From assembly GCA_017165825.1 (NCBI GenBank), contig CM029369.1, positions 8,237,316 through 8,301,315 of the forward strand: a stretch of 64,000 nucleotides of DNA. Reading direction: 5' to 3'. Positions 43,871-56,600 of the stretch are shown here, piece by piece. The stretch comes from Hepsetus odoe. Taxonomy: Eukaryota > Chordata > Actinopteri > Characiformes > Hepsetidae. The position numbers and the translations under genes were made by a program. Positions within the stretch are counted from its first letter, which is position 1. Every line of letters starts with the position of its first letter. The notes under the pieces are model-generated. The model saw only the letters and a list, made by a program, of their open reading frames with translations. It was not told the DNA's origin and ran no database searches.

Positions 43871-44000
43871 TTCTGACTAAGCACACCTGAGCCCCTGCGG
43901 GCAGGTGTGCATCATTGGGGCTGACTATTTAAGCCCCGATGAGTCAGAACAGAGCGCGGCTCATTAGATAGGCTAAGCCTGCACGTAATGGTGGTTTTTG

Positions 44001-44056
44001 TCAGTCAGTCAGTCAGTCAGTCAGTCAGTCAGTCAGTCAGTCAGTCAGTCAGTCAG
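44001..44056 (+). repeat. (TCAG)14 within the solo LTR
   Basis: Fourteen TCAG units at the position where the related LTR (7160) has none. Confidence 0.97.
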
Positions 44057-44172
44057 AGTTCTTGTTTGTTTGTGTTTTCTCCTTTGTTTAATAAACTTCT
44101 GTTCTGAACCCCTGGCTCGGACCTGACGTCCCTCTGGTACCACACCACCGTTACAGTGGGATAATAAAAGAT

Positions 44173-44205
44173 TACTCTACTCTACTCTACTCTACTCTAC
44201 TCTAC
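44173..44205 (+). repeat. (TCTAC)n microsatellite
   Basis: Six to seven pentamer units just right of the solo LTR. Confidence 0.95.
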
Positions 44206-44206
44206 A

Positions 44207-45787
44207 TTTGCACTTAGTTTTTTTAATGCCTGCTAGATTGAAACAGTATTGTGTATGTGCTTGTTCATTACAGTGGGCCTGCTGCAGTTTGATGTTGGCT
44301 TTCTCACAGATACTCTTCTAAGGAAGTCCCAAGGCAGATAATAAAAATCTACATAGTACTTGGCCTATATCAAACCATGGCATGACTTTTCTACCTTTTG
44401 TCAGTTCTTTTTGAAAGATGTCATTTTAATATAATCAGCTGTCCAAAGTCTTATCTTAATGAGCTAAATCTTGAAAATAAATCTAATATCACAGAGCTCA
44501 TTAAGTGCCTGCTGTTATGTTAGGCCAGTCCTTCCAAACCCTGGTCCTGGTGGCCACCTTGCTCTGCACAGTTGAGGGGTTAGCACTGACATTGCAGTGG
44601 GTAGTGCTGTCATTTCATAGCAAGATCATGTCCATGATGGACTGGAATGAGTTGTTTGTCCTTACTGCATATTTTGCATTGGGACAGGCTGACGGCAGGG
44701 TGTTCCACCCCTTTCTGGAATTATCTGATAAGGTATGTAGCAGAGGGAAAACTACCCACAATTCCACCCAACATTCCTACGTCCGGCTGGCTCGTGGCAG
44801 ACAGCTTGGTTTCTGTGCAGGGGCTTTTCGACCAATTCTCCACAATGGACCTCTTCAGCGCTCTGTATTATTATTGAAATATCAATGTCGAAAGAGACCC
44901 CTGGCAGCTCTCTCTCCCAGCAAACCAAAGATCAACAACGACCTGTCTCTGCATATTTTATTGTGACTGCTAATCTCACACGTTTGTGTAGAGATAGGAG
45001 TGTTTTGCATTAATGTATGTATGGTGGGGTTTCCTGTGATTCAGGCCAATTAAAGTATGATGTTGATAAGCTCTGAATTTTCCATAAGAATGCCAAAAGG
45101 ATAACACTGCATGGGAAACTACGCTTGACTTAATGTGAGATAGACGGCGTCAATGGCTGGTATTTAATTTAATCAAGAGGATCTAAGACAAGATTAAGGT
45201 GGATTCGATTACGTTAAAGCTGCCTTGATTTACGGTTGACTGAACACAGTGTCTGTGGGCTCCATGTAAAAGGTTGTTTTTCTCATGAGCTCCTGCTCAG
45301 GTTTTTTTGACAGTGCACCATGTCACCATGGAATCTTGATCTCTGAAGAACATCACCCAACAGAAGATCTGATGTGAAATAATTAGGAAAAAGTAAAGTA
45401 AATTGCTCATTGCGGACATCAATGCCCCTTAAATTCATTTTTATTTGTTTAGACTGATAAAGTCAGCTGCCTTAACTTTGTGAACATGGTGCGTGGATTA
45501 AAGGTCCAAAAGTGAATAAATTAAATGGCAAAAAAACGGTTAAGAGCTAAGACACTTTTTAGGGAATAAGAACATTTTGAGGATGTTTTTAATTAAACTC
45601 TGCTGCACAATATTGAAAACCACTTGATAAACATGTCATGGAAAGGTTTGGTGAAGGGAGTGTTTGATGTGATAACAGCTTATGTCACAATGGAATTGAA
45701 TTTTGACATTAAACATAGTTGTATTTGACATAATTATCAGAAGTAATGACATGAAACTGATATATACGTGGACATTGTCATGGGGAA
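44207..45787. other. non-coding stretch
   Basis: A 153-codon open frame at 44505-44966 has no family motif and overlaps repeat-like wording, so it is not called. The part around 45030-45330 is free of repeats and of mixed composition. It could be a conserved non-coding element, but this needs comparison with other fish. Confidence 0.35.
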
Positions 45788-46020
45788 GTTATGGGCTAGT
45801 GGTTAGGGACTAGACCCCATAATCTCAAGGTCATGGGTTTGAGTCCCGGACCAGAAGGTTACCCTAAGCAAAGTACTGTCCCCATCACTGCTCCCAGGGT
45901 GCTGGATATGGCTGCACACTGCTGCACTGTGTTTTGGTGTAGGTGACGTGCAGAGAAAGCATTTCAGTGTGGTGCACTGTGTGCTGTGTGTTCATGATGA
46001 CAAATAGTCACTTCTTTTAT
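45788..46020 (+). repeat. worn SINE
   Basis: GGGCTAGTGGTTAGGGACTA, GGTTTGAGTCC box B-like, GCTGCACACTGCTGCACTGT and a CAAATAGTCACTTC tail. Confidence 0.75.
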
Positions 46021-46395
46021 GACAGCATATGACACATGCTATGACATGTTTATGGCATATCAAAAAACTGACCTCACAATACTGCATGATCCTTTTTCTT
46101 AGAAAGAATCAATTGAAATATTGAAATATAATAAATGTGAATAAAATCAGATAAGGCACAAGCTATGCTCAATGCTTTTGTTAAATTTTAGAGTAACAAT
46201 GCATCAACAATACAAAGTCTACATTGGCAATAATGTAACATTATCGAATATCTGCCCTGCGATGGATGGATGACCTTAGGTTGTTTCTCCACCTTTTGTC
46301 CTTTGAACGTTTTGATAAGCTCCAGAACCTCAAATCCCCTTCCATAACTCTAGTTAGAATAAGCTGCATAGATAATAGACATTTGGATAGATGAA

Positions 46396-46642
46396 AGTGA
46401 AAGTTTTCTGTCATTGTGAAACATGGCACTGCCCACAGTAAGCAAAACAACGAAATTCAGCCTTTGCTTTTCACCCACACACACTGTGCAGCAGGGGGCA
46501 GCCATTTAAAGTGCCTGGGGAGCAGCGATGGGGACGGTGCCTTGCTCAAGGGTACCTCAGGGCAATCTACTGGTGTAGGATTTGAACCCAGACCTTCCGA
46601 TTTTGGGGGCGTAGTCTCTTAACACTAGGCCACCGCCGCCTT
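46396..46642 (-). repeat. SINE, reverse orientation
   Basis: GTCATTGTGAAACATGGCAC tail complement, CAGCAGGGGGCAGCCATT, GGTGCCTTGCTCAAGGGTAC, and the end CTAGGCCACCGCCGCC. Confidence 0.88.
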
Positions 46643-48764
46643 ACAGGTAGAAAATTTGTTCCTGTTCCTTTTCTTCATTTTATATGTCAATTCAGGTGTA
46701 CAGTGAAAGAGCTAAATCATGTATTTTCATGTCTCAGACATTGACTCTCAGACATGAAATTCACTACTGAGGGGCTGTTTACCACGGTCGTGTCTCATTC
46801 TTGGGGTCATTCATACAGTGATGTACCAGGGAAAAACGCTGTACAGGACTTGATGTTTTGCTCTTTAACCAGTTGCTTGACCAGAACGTGGCTCTGTGGG
46901 GAGGTGAATTAACAGTTAATGTGATCTGGAACTTAGGAGATATGATTATTGCCTTTTTCAGGGAAAACCAAAAGGCAGAGGCCGTCTGTGCTGGAGGACT
47001 GATCTAAGTGTTTTCGTGCCACCGTTGCCTAAGGTCTCTTTGTTTGATTCCTGAGCAAATACACCAGGTTCCCCTAGGGATCAAATCGAGCTCAGCTGTA
47101 AAAAGGAAATTCAAATCCCGAACGTGTTATCGTTTCTCTGTGCCATTATGAAATCCAAAACAATTTACAGTGTAATAGACATGAGATACTCTTTCATTAA
47201 GTCATCTGTAAAATCCTATAAGCCTTCAATGAATTTCAGAGGAGAGTAAGGAACATCTCTTGCCTACAGTTACATATTATAGAGGGAGGGTTAAAGTGTT
47301 CAAAGAGTGCAGTAAATGTCATGAATGACAGCACAAAGAAGTGTGCGCATCAGGTTTCTGGATTCTCAGTCAGATAGAAGATCTCATTTTGCCAATTGGC
47401 CGATGACCGTACTTTACTTGACTCCAAAGAAATTATGGGCCAGCACATGTCAGGATCTTACCTGATCTGAGGAGCTGAAGTAATTTGAGGTCTGGATTTA
47501 CATGCTTGCTATTTTCTTAAAATAAAGCTGCCATATTTGGGGAAAATGCATGTTGTGGGATGTGTGTGCAGACTTTCTGGGCCAAGTGTTCCATGAATGG
47601 CATTGTCAGAGAGACTTTGCCAGGGTTTGCTTTCAGGACATTACTGACTCGCTGATGCAGAACCCCTTTCACAAAGAGTCTGTCAACAGAAGATAATGGG
47701 CTACAAAAGACATTAATACAGTCACTTAAAGCTACTTTAATTCAGCAGACTTGCCTTTGAGGATAAAATGACTGTCCGCGAGACAGATTAAGCATGAGGG
47801 CCACTGTATTTTTTCCCAGGGTTACGGTTGCGTGCCTTCTTTATGTGCGAGGACAAGGCCAGGTCAGCTTAAACACCTCTTTTGCCCTTAGTCTGATGCA
47901 TGGGATGGACATAATATGCTCTCTTTAGCTTCTTCCGTTCAGCTCTGTGCCTTTGTGCATTGATGAATGTAGCTTTTATGCAGCATTTTTGTTGACACTT
48001 TTCTGCTGGAGGGATTTTCTTGTCCGTTCTCTAATACTTGGCAAAGAATTGTGTTGTTTGCACTTGGCAACTAGGAACTCCTGCAAAGCCTCACTGTTCT
48101 GCCTTTGTCACCTCTCAAAGGCGATCGTGGACATGGACGGGCAGCGGCAGCAGTCTCATAGGGTGCATCACATTTTGACTGATATGCAGCTTTGTTACTA
48201 TTCGTGATCATCTGTCTCTAGTGGCATTTCTCAGCCAAGGAGGAAAAAAAGTTGAGCAAAGAAGTAATTAGTGGTACAGAAAAGCATGGCCAGACAGGGC
48301 CATCCAGGTCGGACTCCAGCATTTTGATCTTTGAGAGAAGGTTGTCTTTTCTCCAGGGTGGTAATAAATCCCCTCTTTGACATGCTGCATTTACTCTGAA
48401 TACACACAGGAAGAAAGCCCCCGATCTTTTTTTCCTCTTCTTTTTCCATTTAGCAGCAAATGTTGTAACAAGCCGAGACAGATCAGTTTGGTTGACTTGT
48501 TCATACCGTTTCTGAAAGGATAGGCTTCCATGCTCTGTGGAAAAAGGAATTTTCTAGTTATTTACAATGGTGCAGCAGGTCTCAGAGAACTGTGAGAAAT
48601 ACCTAGGCAAGGTAATGGAATTTAGACATCAATTGCTTAGCCTTTAGCTCTGGAACCTACAGTAGGCATATATTAGTGTCAATGGGATTTGTGTGTCACT
48701 GTGTATCTGACAAAGCATGTATAGCCAAGAGACGGACCATAAAGTAAAGTGTATTAAGCGAAGA
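46643..48764. other. non-coding stretch
   Basis: Mixed-composition DNA without recognised exons or repeats. Parts of 47100-47900 have even base use and no repeats, as conserved regulatory DNA often does, but this is not proof. Confidence 0.35.
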
Positions 48765-48978
48765 GTGAATATTCTTGTCATTGTGACTGCACAGCATAGC
48801 ACACAGTGAACTACAGCAAAATTACACCTCTACATTTTACCCATACACTCACACACGTGCAGCAGGGGGCAGCCATTGAAAGCACCTTGCTCAAGAGTAC
48901 TTCAGGGCAACCTACTGGTCTGGGATTTGAACCCATGACCTCCTGATCCTGGGGCCAACTCCCTAACCTCACATTAAG
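48765..48978 (-). repeat. SINE, reverse orientation, shortened
   Basis: CATTGTGACTGCACAGCATA, CAGCAGGGGGCAGCCATTGA, GGTCTGGGATTTGAACCCAT. The middle (the GGGACGG stretch) is deleted. Confidence 0.85.
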
Positions 48979-49796
48979 TAAGTGCTTTGGTCAATGCATG
49001 TTTTCTATACTGTAAACTATACTTTACTCCCCATTTCTGTAACCTAAAATTAGCCACCCCCTCTGTAATCATAGTATTCATTAAATAATAATTAATGTTA
49101 TAGAAGGCATAGAAGAAAATCATACTATTATAATGCAAAAGTGTGCATTATGGAAAGACAGCATCCTTTAAATTATGATATCTGATGCAAACACATTGTT
49201 TAAATATCAAAGTCTTTAAACAACCAGTTCAGATCAACAGTTTGTCATGCAAACTACTCCACCTCCACTTCTACTCCACTACATCAGCTCTCGTCTCATT
49301 AGCAGATTTTGCCACAGCTGAACACAGTCACTATTGACAAATGAGAGCTAAAATGAGCTGAATCTAAATGGAATGCACAAGTGTATCACCCGTCTGTAAT
49401 TAAAGCCCATGATCTATATTGTCCGGCTGATCCCTGTTTATAGACTGAACGTGTTGCTCCATATGTAACCTGAGCTGGAGATCTTAATCGAATCGGGCTG
49501 GCCGCTTTATGGCTGCCATGTGGCTGAAATGCCATTTAACCCTGAGGAATACCCCGCATTCGCTACATAACACAGACTCAATTATTAGCAGTCTCTCTCC
49601 CTATGTTTTTAATCTCGGCTTGTACCAGAGAACAAAGCAATGCTTTGTTCGCAAATGTTAATCTGCAATTAAACTACCCGTTGTGACATCCTTGAAAAGA
49701 TCAGAGAGGATTCTCTAGGCACACTTACACTAAATACAAAGCTTTAGGTTCCTAAAATAGAGCTCAGCTCCATGGTCCCCTTGTATTTGAAGTTTA

Positions 49797-49922
49797 CTCA
49801 CAGCAGGAGCTGTTCTTGCAATTGAAGGACCCAGAAGGGCTGGAGTCTGTGTTAAAGCGGACATAGAAGTAACGTGGAGGGTTTTTATAGCAATCTTTCC
49901 AGAAAAGGCCACTGGAGATGAG
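49797..49922 (-). pseudogene. decayed pepsinogen exon 3
   Basis: Read on the minus strand it follows exon 3 of the gene at 53487-61912: GGAAAGATTG-TATA, then TATGTCC-TTT, the active-site codons, and a TGCTGTGAGT donor. One base is lost near the middle, shifting the frame. The catalytic Asp-Thr-Gly is replaced by Asn-Thr-Asp. It is the remnant of a second, tandem pepsinogen copy downstream of the intact gene. Two short intron-bordered stretches at 51115-51170 and 50930-50965 lie in the right order for its exons 1 and 2 but match poorly. Confidence 0.75.
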
Positions 49923-52900
49923 AGACATGGGAATCATAAGCTGTTGGAAGGCTACACACACACACACACACAGAATACAAACAGCTGAGTCGGATAGAAT
50001 GTTGTGTTATATGATATAATGCATATGTGTTATAAAAAGACAGGAAGACATTAGGGGAATTATATATAGCATTATTAGAAAATATAATACTTCTAAAAAC
50101 AGAGCTAAATCTAAAACAGATAAACCTTTGGTGTGTTATCGTAAGCAGCTTTGTGATTTGTGTGCGCCTTCAAAATTTTTGGTAAATGTTGTTCCATGTC
50201 TGAAGCTCATTTGTCTCATAATTCATCCAATAGCCTTGTTCTTAATAGCATTGAAACATCTGAGATATGATGCATTTTTTTTATATAAATGAATCATACC
50301 ATAGCAGATGCTGGTCTGTGGGTTGAGGTATTTCAGCATCAGCATTCATTGGATTTTTTAAAAATAAAATTTGACTTACAATGATTCAATTATATGATTA
50401 ACAAGCTTTTGCATATCATGTACGCATTCGCTTGCTCTCTGTAAGTATGAATTCCATCACCACAGAGCAGCTGGAAATTCATCAGCAATGCAGCTGATAT
50501 GGAATATCAGTTAAACCGCTTGCCTTTGAAACCTGTTGTTGATTCTGAGTGATCCTGACTAACTTTTCAGTAAAACAGTGTTTGCAAACTCTGGTCCTGT
50601 AGTACCCCTGCTCATATTTTTTATGTTTTTCCCAGTACACCTGATGCTTTTTTTGAGTTGAAGCAACTGTGGTAGAGCAGGGAAAGCTGAAAACTGCAGG
50701 GTCTACAGCACCAGAGTTGGGAAGCACTGCTTTAGGGCATTGATCAAGTCCTTTGTAAGCTGAACTGGATGTGACAGTGGGAAAAAAAGCACATTTGAAT
50801 GCTGAAATGTAGTTGGGCACTGCTGCTTTAGTCAGTAAATAAAACATTATGGTGAGTTTTTGATTTCTTGTGTCAAAAAATGTGCTGGGCCTTCAGTGAT
50901 CCTCTGTGATTGGCTGTTACCTGTACCTTTCGCTGGTATGTCTCCTGCTCTGTTGGCACTGTAAATCAGAGTTGTAAAATATAGATTTTTTTGTGAAATG
51001 CAAAACCAAAACAAGCAGATATACAGTTAAATGAGAAAAAATATTTAAAAATTTTCTATTTAATCTGGAAAGTAAAAGACAGGATCATTTTAAAAATCAA
51101 TAAAAACTTACCTGCACCATACTTTTGGCAACAGCAAACAGTCAGTAGGTTGCAGAGCTGCTCATTGACTGAACTTAAGAATTCATAAAAAAAAAGGTTA
51201 TAATCTTAACTGGAGTTAAAATGGCAGTGCTGAAATATTTAATACTGGCTGTTTTTATACTTTTGAATGAGAACAGGTAAAAAGGTTTATAGTTATAATT
51301 TTTTTTTTTTTATATCAGGATGATCAAACTTAAACCAGGGTATGAATCTTGGTTTTTCAGAAAAGGAGCTCTTGCTCATTTGCTCAGAGACGGACTTGAG
51401 AGACACATCTTGCTTTCTGGGAAGGGAAACATTTTTTTGCACGGTATATTTTTGTCATGCTGAAACACATAGTGGCAAGCATGTGTTTGTCTGAGGTCTG
51501 GCCATGCTGCTGCTGCTGTATGATACAAGGAAAACAGACTTCAATGACCTTTTGGGATAAAGAAAATAAACAAAGAGCTAGATTCCATCTCTTTCGTCTT
51601 TCCAGCACGCTACCGCAGAACGTCAAAACACACAAGTGATGTCCCTCCCCTGTCTTTACCTCTTTTTAGAAGATCCTTTGAGGAATTTGGTCTCTAGTCT
51701 TCATTTTAACAACATCTGCCCTAGCCGTCTCTTCCTCTAAAGCAGTGTGTTTAGAAATCTTTGTCTGTCTTGTCCTTCTGCCAAAACTGAATTCAAAAAG
51801 ATTTGGTTTAGGAAGATTACCACCAAGTATGTTCAAGATATGACATACTTTCTTTCTTTTCAGTTCAAGTACAGACATTTCCAGCCCCGGGAACCATGCA
51901 AATCTTCCATCTCAGAAAATGGGTTTTATTCAGTTGAATCTTCTCCCTTATAAATAGAATTAGTGTGTTATAATGGGAAAGCCAGAATCAACCCAGGATG
52001 AGCACTCCTGCTTGCACTTTTAGGAATAAGGCTAGAGCCAAAAACTAAATGTAGCAGAGTTTGTTTTGTGGCTTGATCACAGCATGAGTAAGTATGAGTG
52101 TAGGTGAAGTGAGGACTGACAGAGTGGCAGGTGGTGAAAGCAGATGATTAGATACTGTTCTGGGATCAGTGAATGATCACAGAAACCTGATGCTCTGAAG
52201 ATTCACTACTACTACACGCTCAACCCCCTAACCGCACTGTCAACAGTGCTGTCATCTCAATCACCCACCCATCTGCTCAATCTCTCCTCTCAGCTCACAC
52301 GACTCCCATTACATTTAACACAAAACAAAGCGGAGGAAATGCATTAAAGAGAGTTACTTTTACAGAGCCATTCAGATGAGTCCACAGAAACAAGTCTTTC
52401 TGAGACAGAAGCTTGAGGGCTTTTGGCCTTGGCAGTCACTCTTGTCTCTCATTTTGTCTGGGAACTCATGAATATGCAGCCAGCAGTTCAGTGTCCACAT
52501 AGCTCCAACAACTTGGGTGATGAATACCAATCAGTGAAGTGTGGGAAAGACGGTTTGGGGCCTGAATTCTTTTCACAGGTGTCTTTCTTTCCATACTTCA
52601 CTATTATTGAACGAATCTGAAGTTTGTTAAAATGAGGTTAGCTATGCCCGTTTGGAGAACAAATTTGATTATGTGACCCATAAGATATCATCTGACAATG
52701 GAAAAAGGGACAGTATTTGGCTGATGAGAGAGCTTGCCATAAAGATGGCCATTTTCTATATATTTATTTTATTTTCCATGTTTATTATATAGCTTTGTTT
52801 TGAAAATGAATATAATATAAAGACATATATCTTTTGTTACTCACCCTAGATTTCTTACAGGTCTGTTCAAATTTGTTATAAACTATCAGCTTTGGTGCTA

Positions 52901-53025
52901 TAACGTGGTGTTTTTTTCCTCAACTGGAAGGTGAGGAATTTGACTAATAGGGTATTTTTTTTTATATGGAGATTGAGGTTCCCCCTCAATGTAAACCCAC
53001 ATGAAATAAAGAATGATTTTAATAA

Positions 53026-53059
53026 TGATGATGATGATGAGGATGATGATGATGATGAT
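53026..53059 (+). repeat. (GAT)n microsatellite
   Basis: About eleven units with GAG interruptions. Confidence 0.93.
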
Positions 53060-53390
53060 TTCCTTTCCATTAAAAAAAAGGCACATTTATGTCACATGTT
53101 ATGCGTCAACACACAATTTTTATTTTTTCAGATGTAAAATTATTCCTTGACCGGTACTTACATGATCCATAGTTCAAAGGATCTCCACAATGACTACATT
53201 ATGCAAAATACTTTGATCCAAAAGGAGATCCAGCTATAAGATTTATTTATTTTTTGGTAACAAAGCAGAGAGCCAAATTCTTTACCATTTTATAAATGAG
53301 TGATACTAATGTGTCATTATATCATTAAATTTCTTGCTTGACTTTTCAGTAATAAAATACATTATTAGGGCAACAATTTATTTAGCATCT

Positions 53391-53396
53391 TTTATT
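53391..53396 (-). terminator. likely poly(A) signal of the pepsinogen gene
   Basis: AATAAA on the minus strand, 91 bp past the stop. A second AATAAA lies at 53377-53382. Confidence 0.6.
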
Positions 53397-53486
53397 TTGT
53401 TTGAGCAACACAATAGGGATTTGAACCTACAAAATTGTGTTTAAGAACTAATCTGTTGCCTTCTGCTTCAAAATGTGCTTGTAATG

Positions 53487-53654
53487 CTATGCCAACGTAG
53501 CAAATCCCACCCTAGCATTGCCTTGGTCGAACACGGAATAAAACTGTCTGAGGAACACATCACCAAGGATCCAATAAGGAAGTCCATTTCTGTACTCTTC
53601 ATGAGATTTTTTAATCCCACTCCTGCAGTATGAGGAGCCACTGGAATCTTCTTC
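53487..53654 (-). CDS. pgc: pepsinogen exon 9: C-terminus
   Basis: Encodes SYCRSGIKKSHEEYRNGLPY, then WILGDVFLRQFYSVFDQGNA and RVGFATLA, with TAG at 53487-53489. LPYWILGDVFLR-YYSVFD is the gastricsin/pepsin end. Confidence 0.96.
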   Translation of the reverse strand, partial: EEDSSGSSYCRSGIKKSHEEYRNGLPYWILGDVFLRQFYSVFDQGNARVGFATLA

Positions 53655-56600
53655 CTGTTCCATAATAATTCAGGTATGTTAGCACTGCAAGCTGTAAACT
53701 GGGGTAAATAAGAACAAAATGTGAGGAATTTGTTTTCTTCTCACCTGAAGCACATATGCTGAGGGTGGCAGATGCAGATGAGCTCCATTCATGATGAATG
53801 TAAGTGGAGGAAGGCTGCTCACTTCACTACAGTCAAACACGTACTGGAAGCATCACAGATAATTGAGCCACAACAAATGTCTCATTAAACTCTTTATGCT
53901 TGGAAAGTGAAAGTGACTATTGCACACAGTGTAGCAGTGTGCTCCCGTACGGCATACACCCAGGAAGCAGTGCTGGAGGTCATTGCTCAAGGGTACCTCA
54001 GGTATTCAAACCCACATCCCCTCAGCTTAGTCCCTAACCACTAGGTGTAATTAATTTCCCTGTCAGCCTGCAATAACTGCATGTGAAACATCACTACTTT
54101 CATAAATTCTACTCAAACCCACATCCCCTCAACCTAGTCCCTAACCACAAGGTGTAATTATTTTCCCTGTCAACCTACAATAACTGCACGAGAAGCATCA
54201 CTACTTCATAAATTTCAGCCTTTCTTGAAAAACTAAATGGTTTCAGCGTTGATGATGCAGAATTTCACTAATGCTACATTTCTACTTGGCTGTGTGGAAA
54301 ATTAAGTTTTGCCTCATTGTAAACCCGAGTAAAAAACACAGATTGATGTTGATAACGATAATGAAGAGGATTACTTCACCACTACGAAAAAGATATATAT
54401 TTTTTATTAGATACTTTTTACATTTGTTATATACAGTACTGTGCAAAAGTTTTAGGCTGGTGTGAAAAAATGCTGTAAACAAAGAATGCTTTCAGAAATG
54501 GAAGTGTTAATCATTTATTTTCATCAATCAACAAAAGCAGTGAATGAACAAAAGAGAAATCTAAATCAAATCAATATTTGGTGTGACCACCCTTTGCCTT
54601 CAAAACAGCATCAGTTCTTCTAGGTACACTTGCACACAGTTTTTGAAGGAGCTCGGCTGGTCGGTTGTTCCAAACATGACTGTGTTTCAACCTCCATGTG
54701 ACACTGATGATCATCAGCACCTGTTTGGTAAAACTGGTTGATCATACACCGACTATAATCCTATAGAATCCCTGACTTTGTGCAAGTATACCTAGAAGAA
54801 CTGATGCTGGTTTGAAGGCAAAAGGTAGTAACACCAAAAATGGATTTTATTTAGATTTTTTTTTTGTTCGCTCACTTTGCATTTTGTAAATTGATCAAAA
54901 TAAACAATCATTATTTATATTTCTGAAAGCATTCTTTGTTTGCAGCATTTTTTCACACCTGCCTAAAACTTTTGCACAGTAATGTATATGTTTAATCTAT
55001 ACATGAAATATAAAGCGGAGTGTTCAAACACCTTATGTCTTCTATTACACATTTTTTCTATAAGGGTCCTGTTGTGAGGCTTATGACATTCATCTTTTGT
55101 TGCATACTTCCTTTCTGTTTGTTTTACTCTCTTTCTCATTATCTTTTCCTAGTGAATTGTTTTGTATACACGCGGTCTGTTAGGCCTGTCACAACAATTA
55201 CATACTGTACAGTTTGAGGGAATTGGGGGTGATAGCCTCTCAGCAAGCAGACTCTGCATTTGATTCCCAGCCTGGCTTGGCCTGAACATTTCTGTGAGTA
55301 GCTTGAATGTTCTCCTGCCACAGTCCAAACACATGCACATCAGGTGGACTTGGAATGCTAAATTGTTCTCTAGACATGACTGAGTATGTCTGTTAGGGAG
55401 TTTGGAGTGTTTCTGCCCTATGATTTCTGCTGATATGTCCATGCAGTTTCTCTGTCTTTTACCCCCTGAATGCCAGGATAGTCTGCAGCAAAGGTCAAGT
55501 TAAGCTGTTGTGATAAGGTTGAATGGATAGATTCAAAATAATTCACCTCTGTCATTAGATTAGTGTAAATCCAACATTGCCTAAAGACGGCCTAAAATGT
55601 TGGAGTCACAGAAAATGACTTACATTGCCATTCTGGTCTTGCTGGGATCCCAACATCTGATGAAGAGTGTCTACATACTGTGGTGGGCACTCCAAGAGTG
55701 AAGTTCCTGTGTCCGTAATGGCTGTACATCCAGACTCACACCAACCTGTGAGCTGGTGATTCACTTCAAAACTGAAGGAAGAATATATGAAAGTGACTAC
55801 CCTTGTCATTTTGAAATGCAGTACAACACAATGAAATTCAACCTCTGCATTTCACCCATACACACACGTGCAGCAGGTGGCAGCTATTAAAAGCACCTGG
55901 GGAGTAGTGACAGGGACGGTACCTTGCTCAAGGGTACTTCAGGGCAACTTACTGGTGAGGGAATTGAACCCACAATCTTCCAAGCTGGGGCCAACCCCCT
56001 AACCACTAGACTACCGCCGCCCCAAGTCAAAGGTTAAAATCAAACACTTACAGTCAAAGGCTGATACTTATATTAATATTTATTTTATTTTTATATACAT
56101 AGTATTTAACGGCTACATTTAAACTACAGATAGGGATTTTCATAGTGTCAGAGAGAAGCTGTTAAGAAGATTGTCTTAGATTTTGTTTGTTTTTCAGTTA
56201 AATGTTTTTACATTTTCTCCAGACATTTTCCAGTCAAAACATGTCACATGGGTAATTATGTTAGATTGGCAATAGTGTCCAATGACCATCCTAGTGGCAA
56301 ATTGGAGGCAAACAGTGCTACCCATTACCCCAAACCAAATTCTAATCTTAGGACAACGTGGGCGATGTTATCATTCTCATTCACACTTAGGACATAACGT
56401 GTCTCAGGTGTTAAATAGTTATTTGCAGAATTTAGGGAACTTTTAAAAAATCTTTTTGAACCCTTTTTTTACCTCTGTTTATTTGATGATTAGTGAGCAG
56501 CAGTTTCGATTTCATGTCGAGAAAGAGCACTACAGATGCAATGTTTGCTCTGACAGTGTTGATGGAGAAGTACAGAGAAGGTCGAGTTGCATTGTGCCTT

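Larger units (their letters stand above)
43745..44155 (+). mobile_element. solo LTR, 411 bp, with 5-bp target duplication
   Basis: Same family as the LTRs at 4077 and 6998. It runs TGTCAC to GTTACA and shares TATTTAAGCCCCGATGAGTC and CAGAACAGAGCGCGGCTCAT. It is flanked by GTGGG at 43740-43744 and 44156-44160. It has AATAAA near 44090, lacking in the other complete LTR. Two internal expansions are present: three 42-bp units at its left end, and a (TCAG)14 tract at 44001-44056. Confidence 0.93.
51200..53486. other. non-coding stretch downstream of the pepsinogen gene
   Basis: AT-rich, with a (GAT)n run at 53026-53059. No exons recognised. The strand-matched AATAAA at 53391-53396 is the likely poly(A) signal of the pepsinogen gene. 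Confidence 0.45.

Noticed and set aside
44505..44966. A 153-codon plus-strand open frame
   Set aside because: No recognised motif, no splice context, and parts read like dispersed repeat wording (CTGGTCCTGGTGGCCACCTT, then TTGAGGGGTTAGCACTG).
50930..51170. Exons 1 and 2 of the lost pepsinogen copy
   Set aside because: Order and strand fit, but base similarity is too weak to call by eye. Kept only as a remark under the decayed exon 3.
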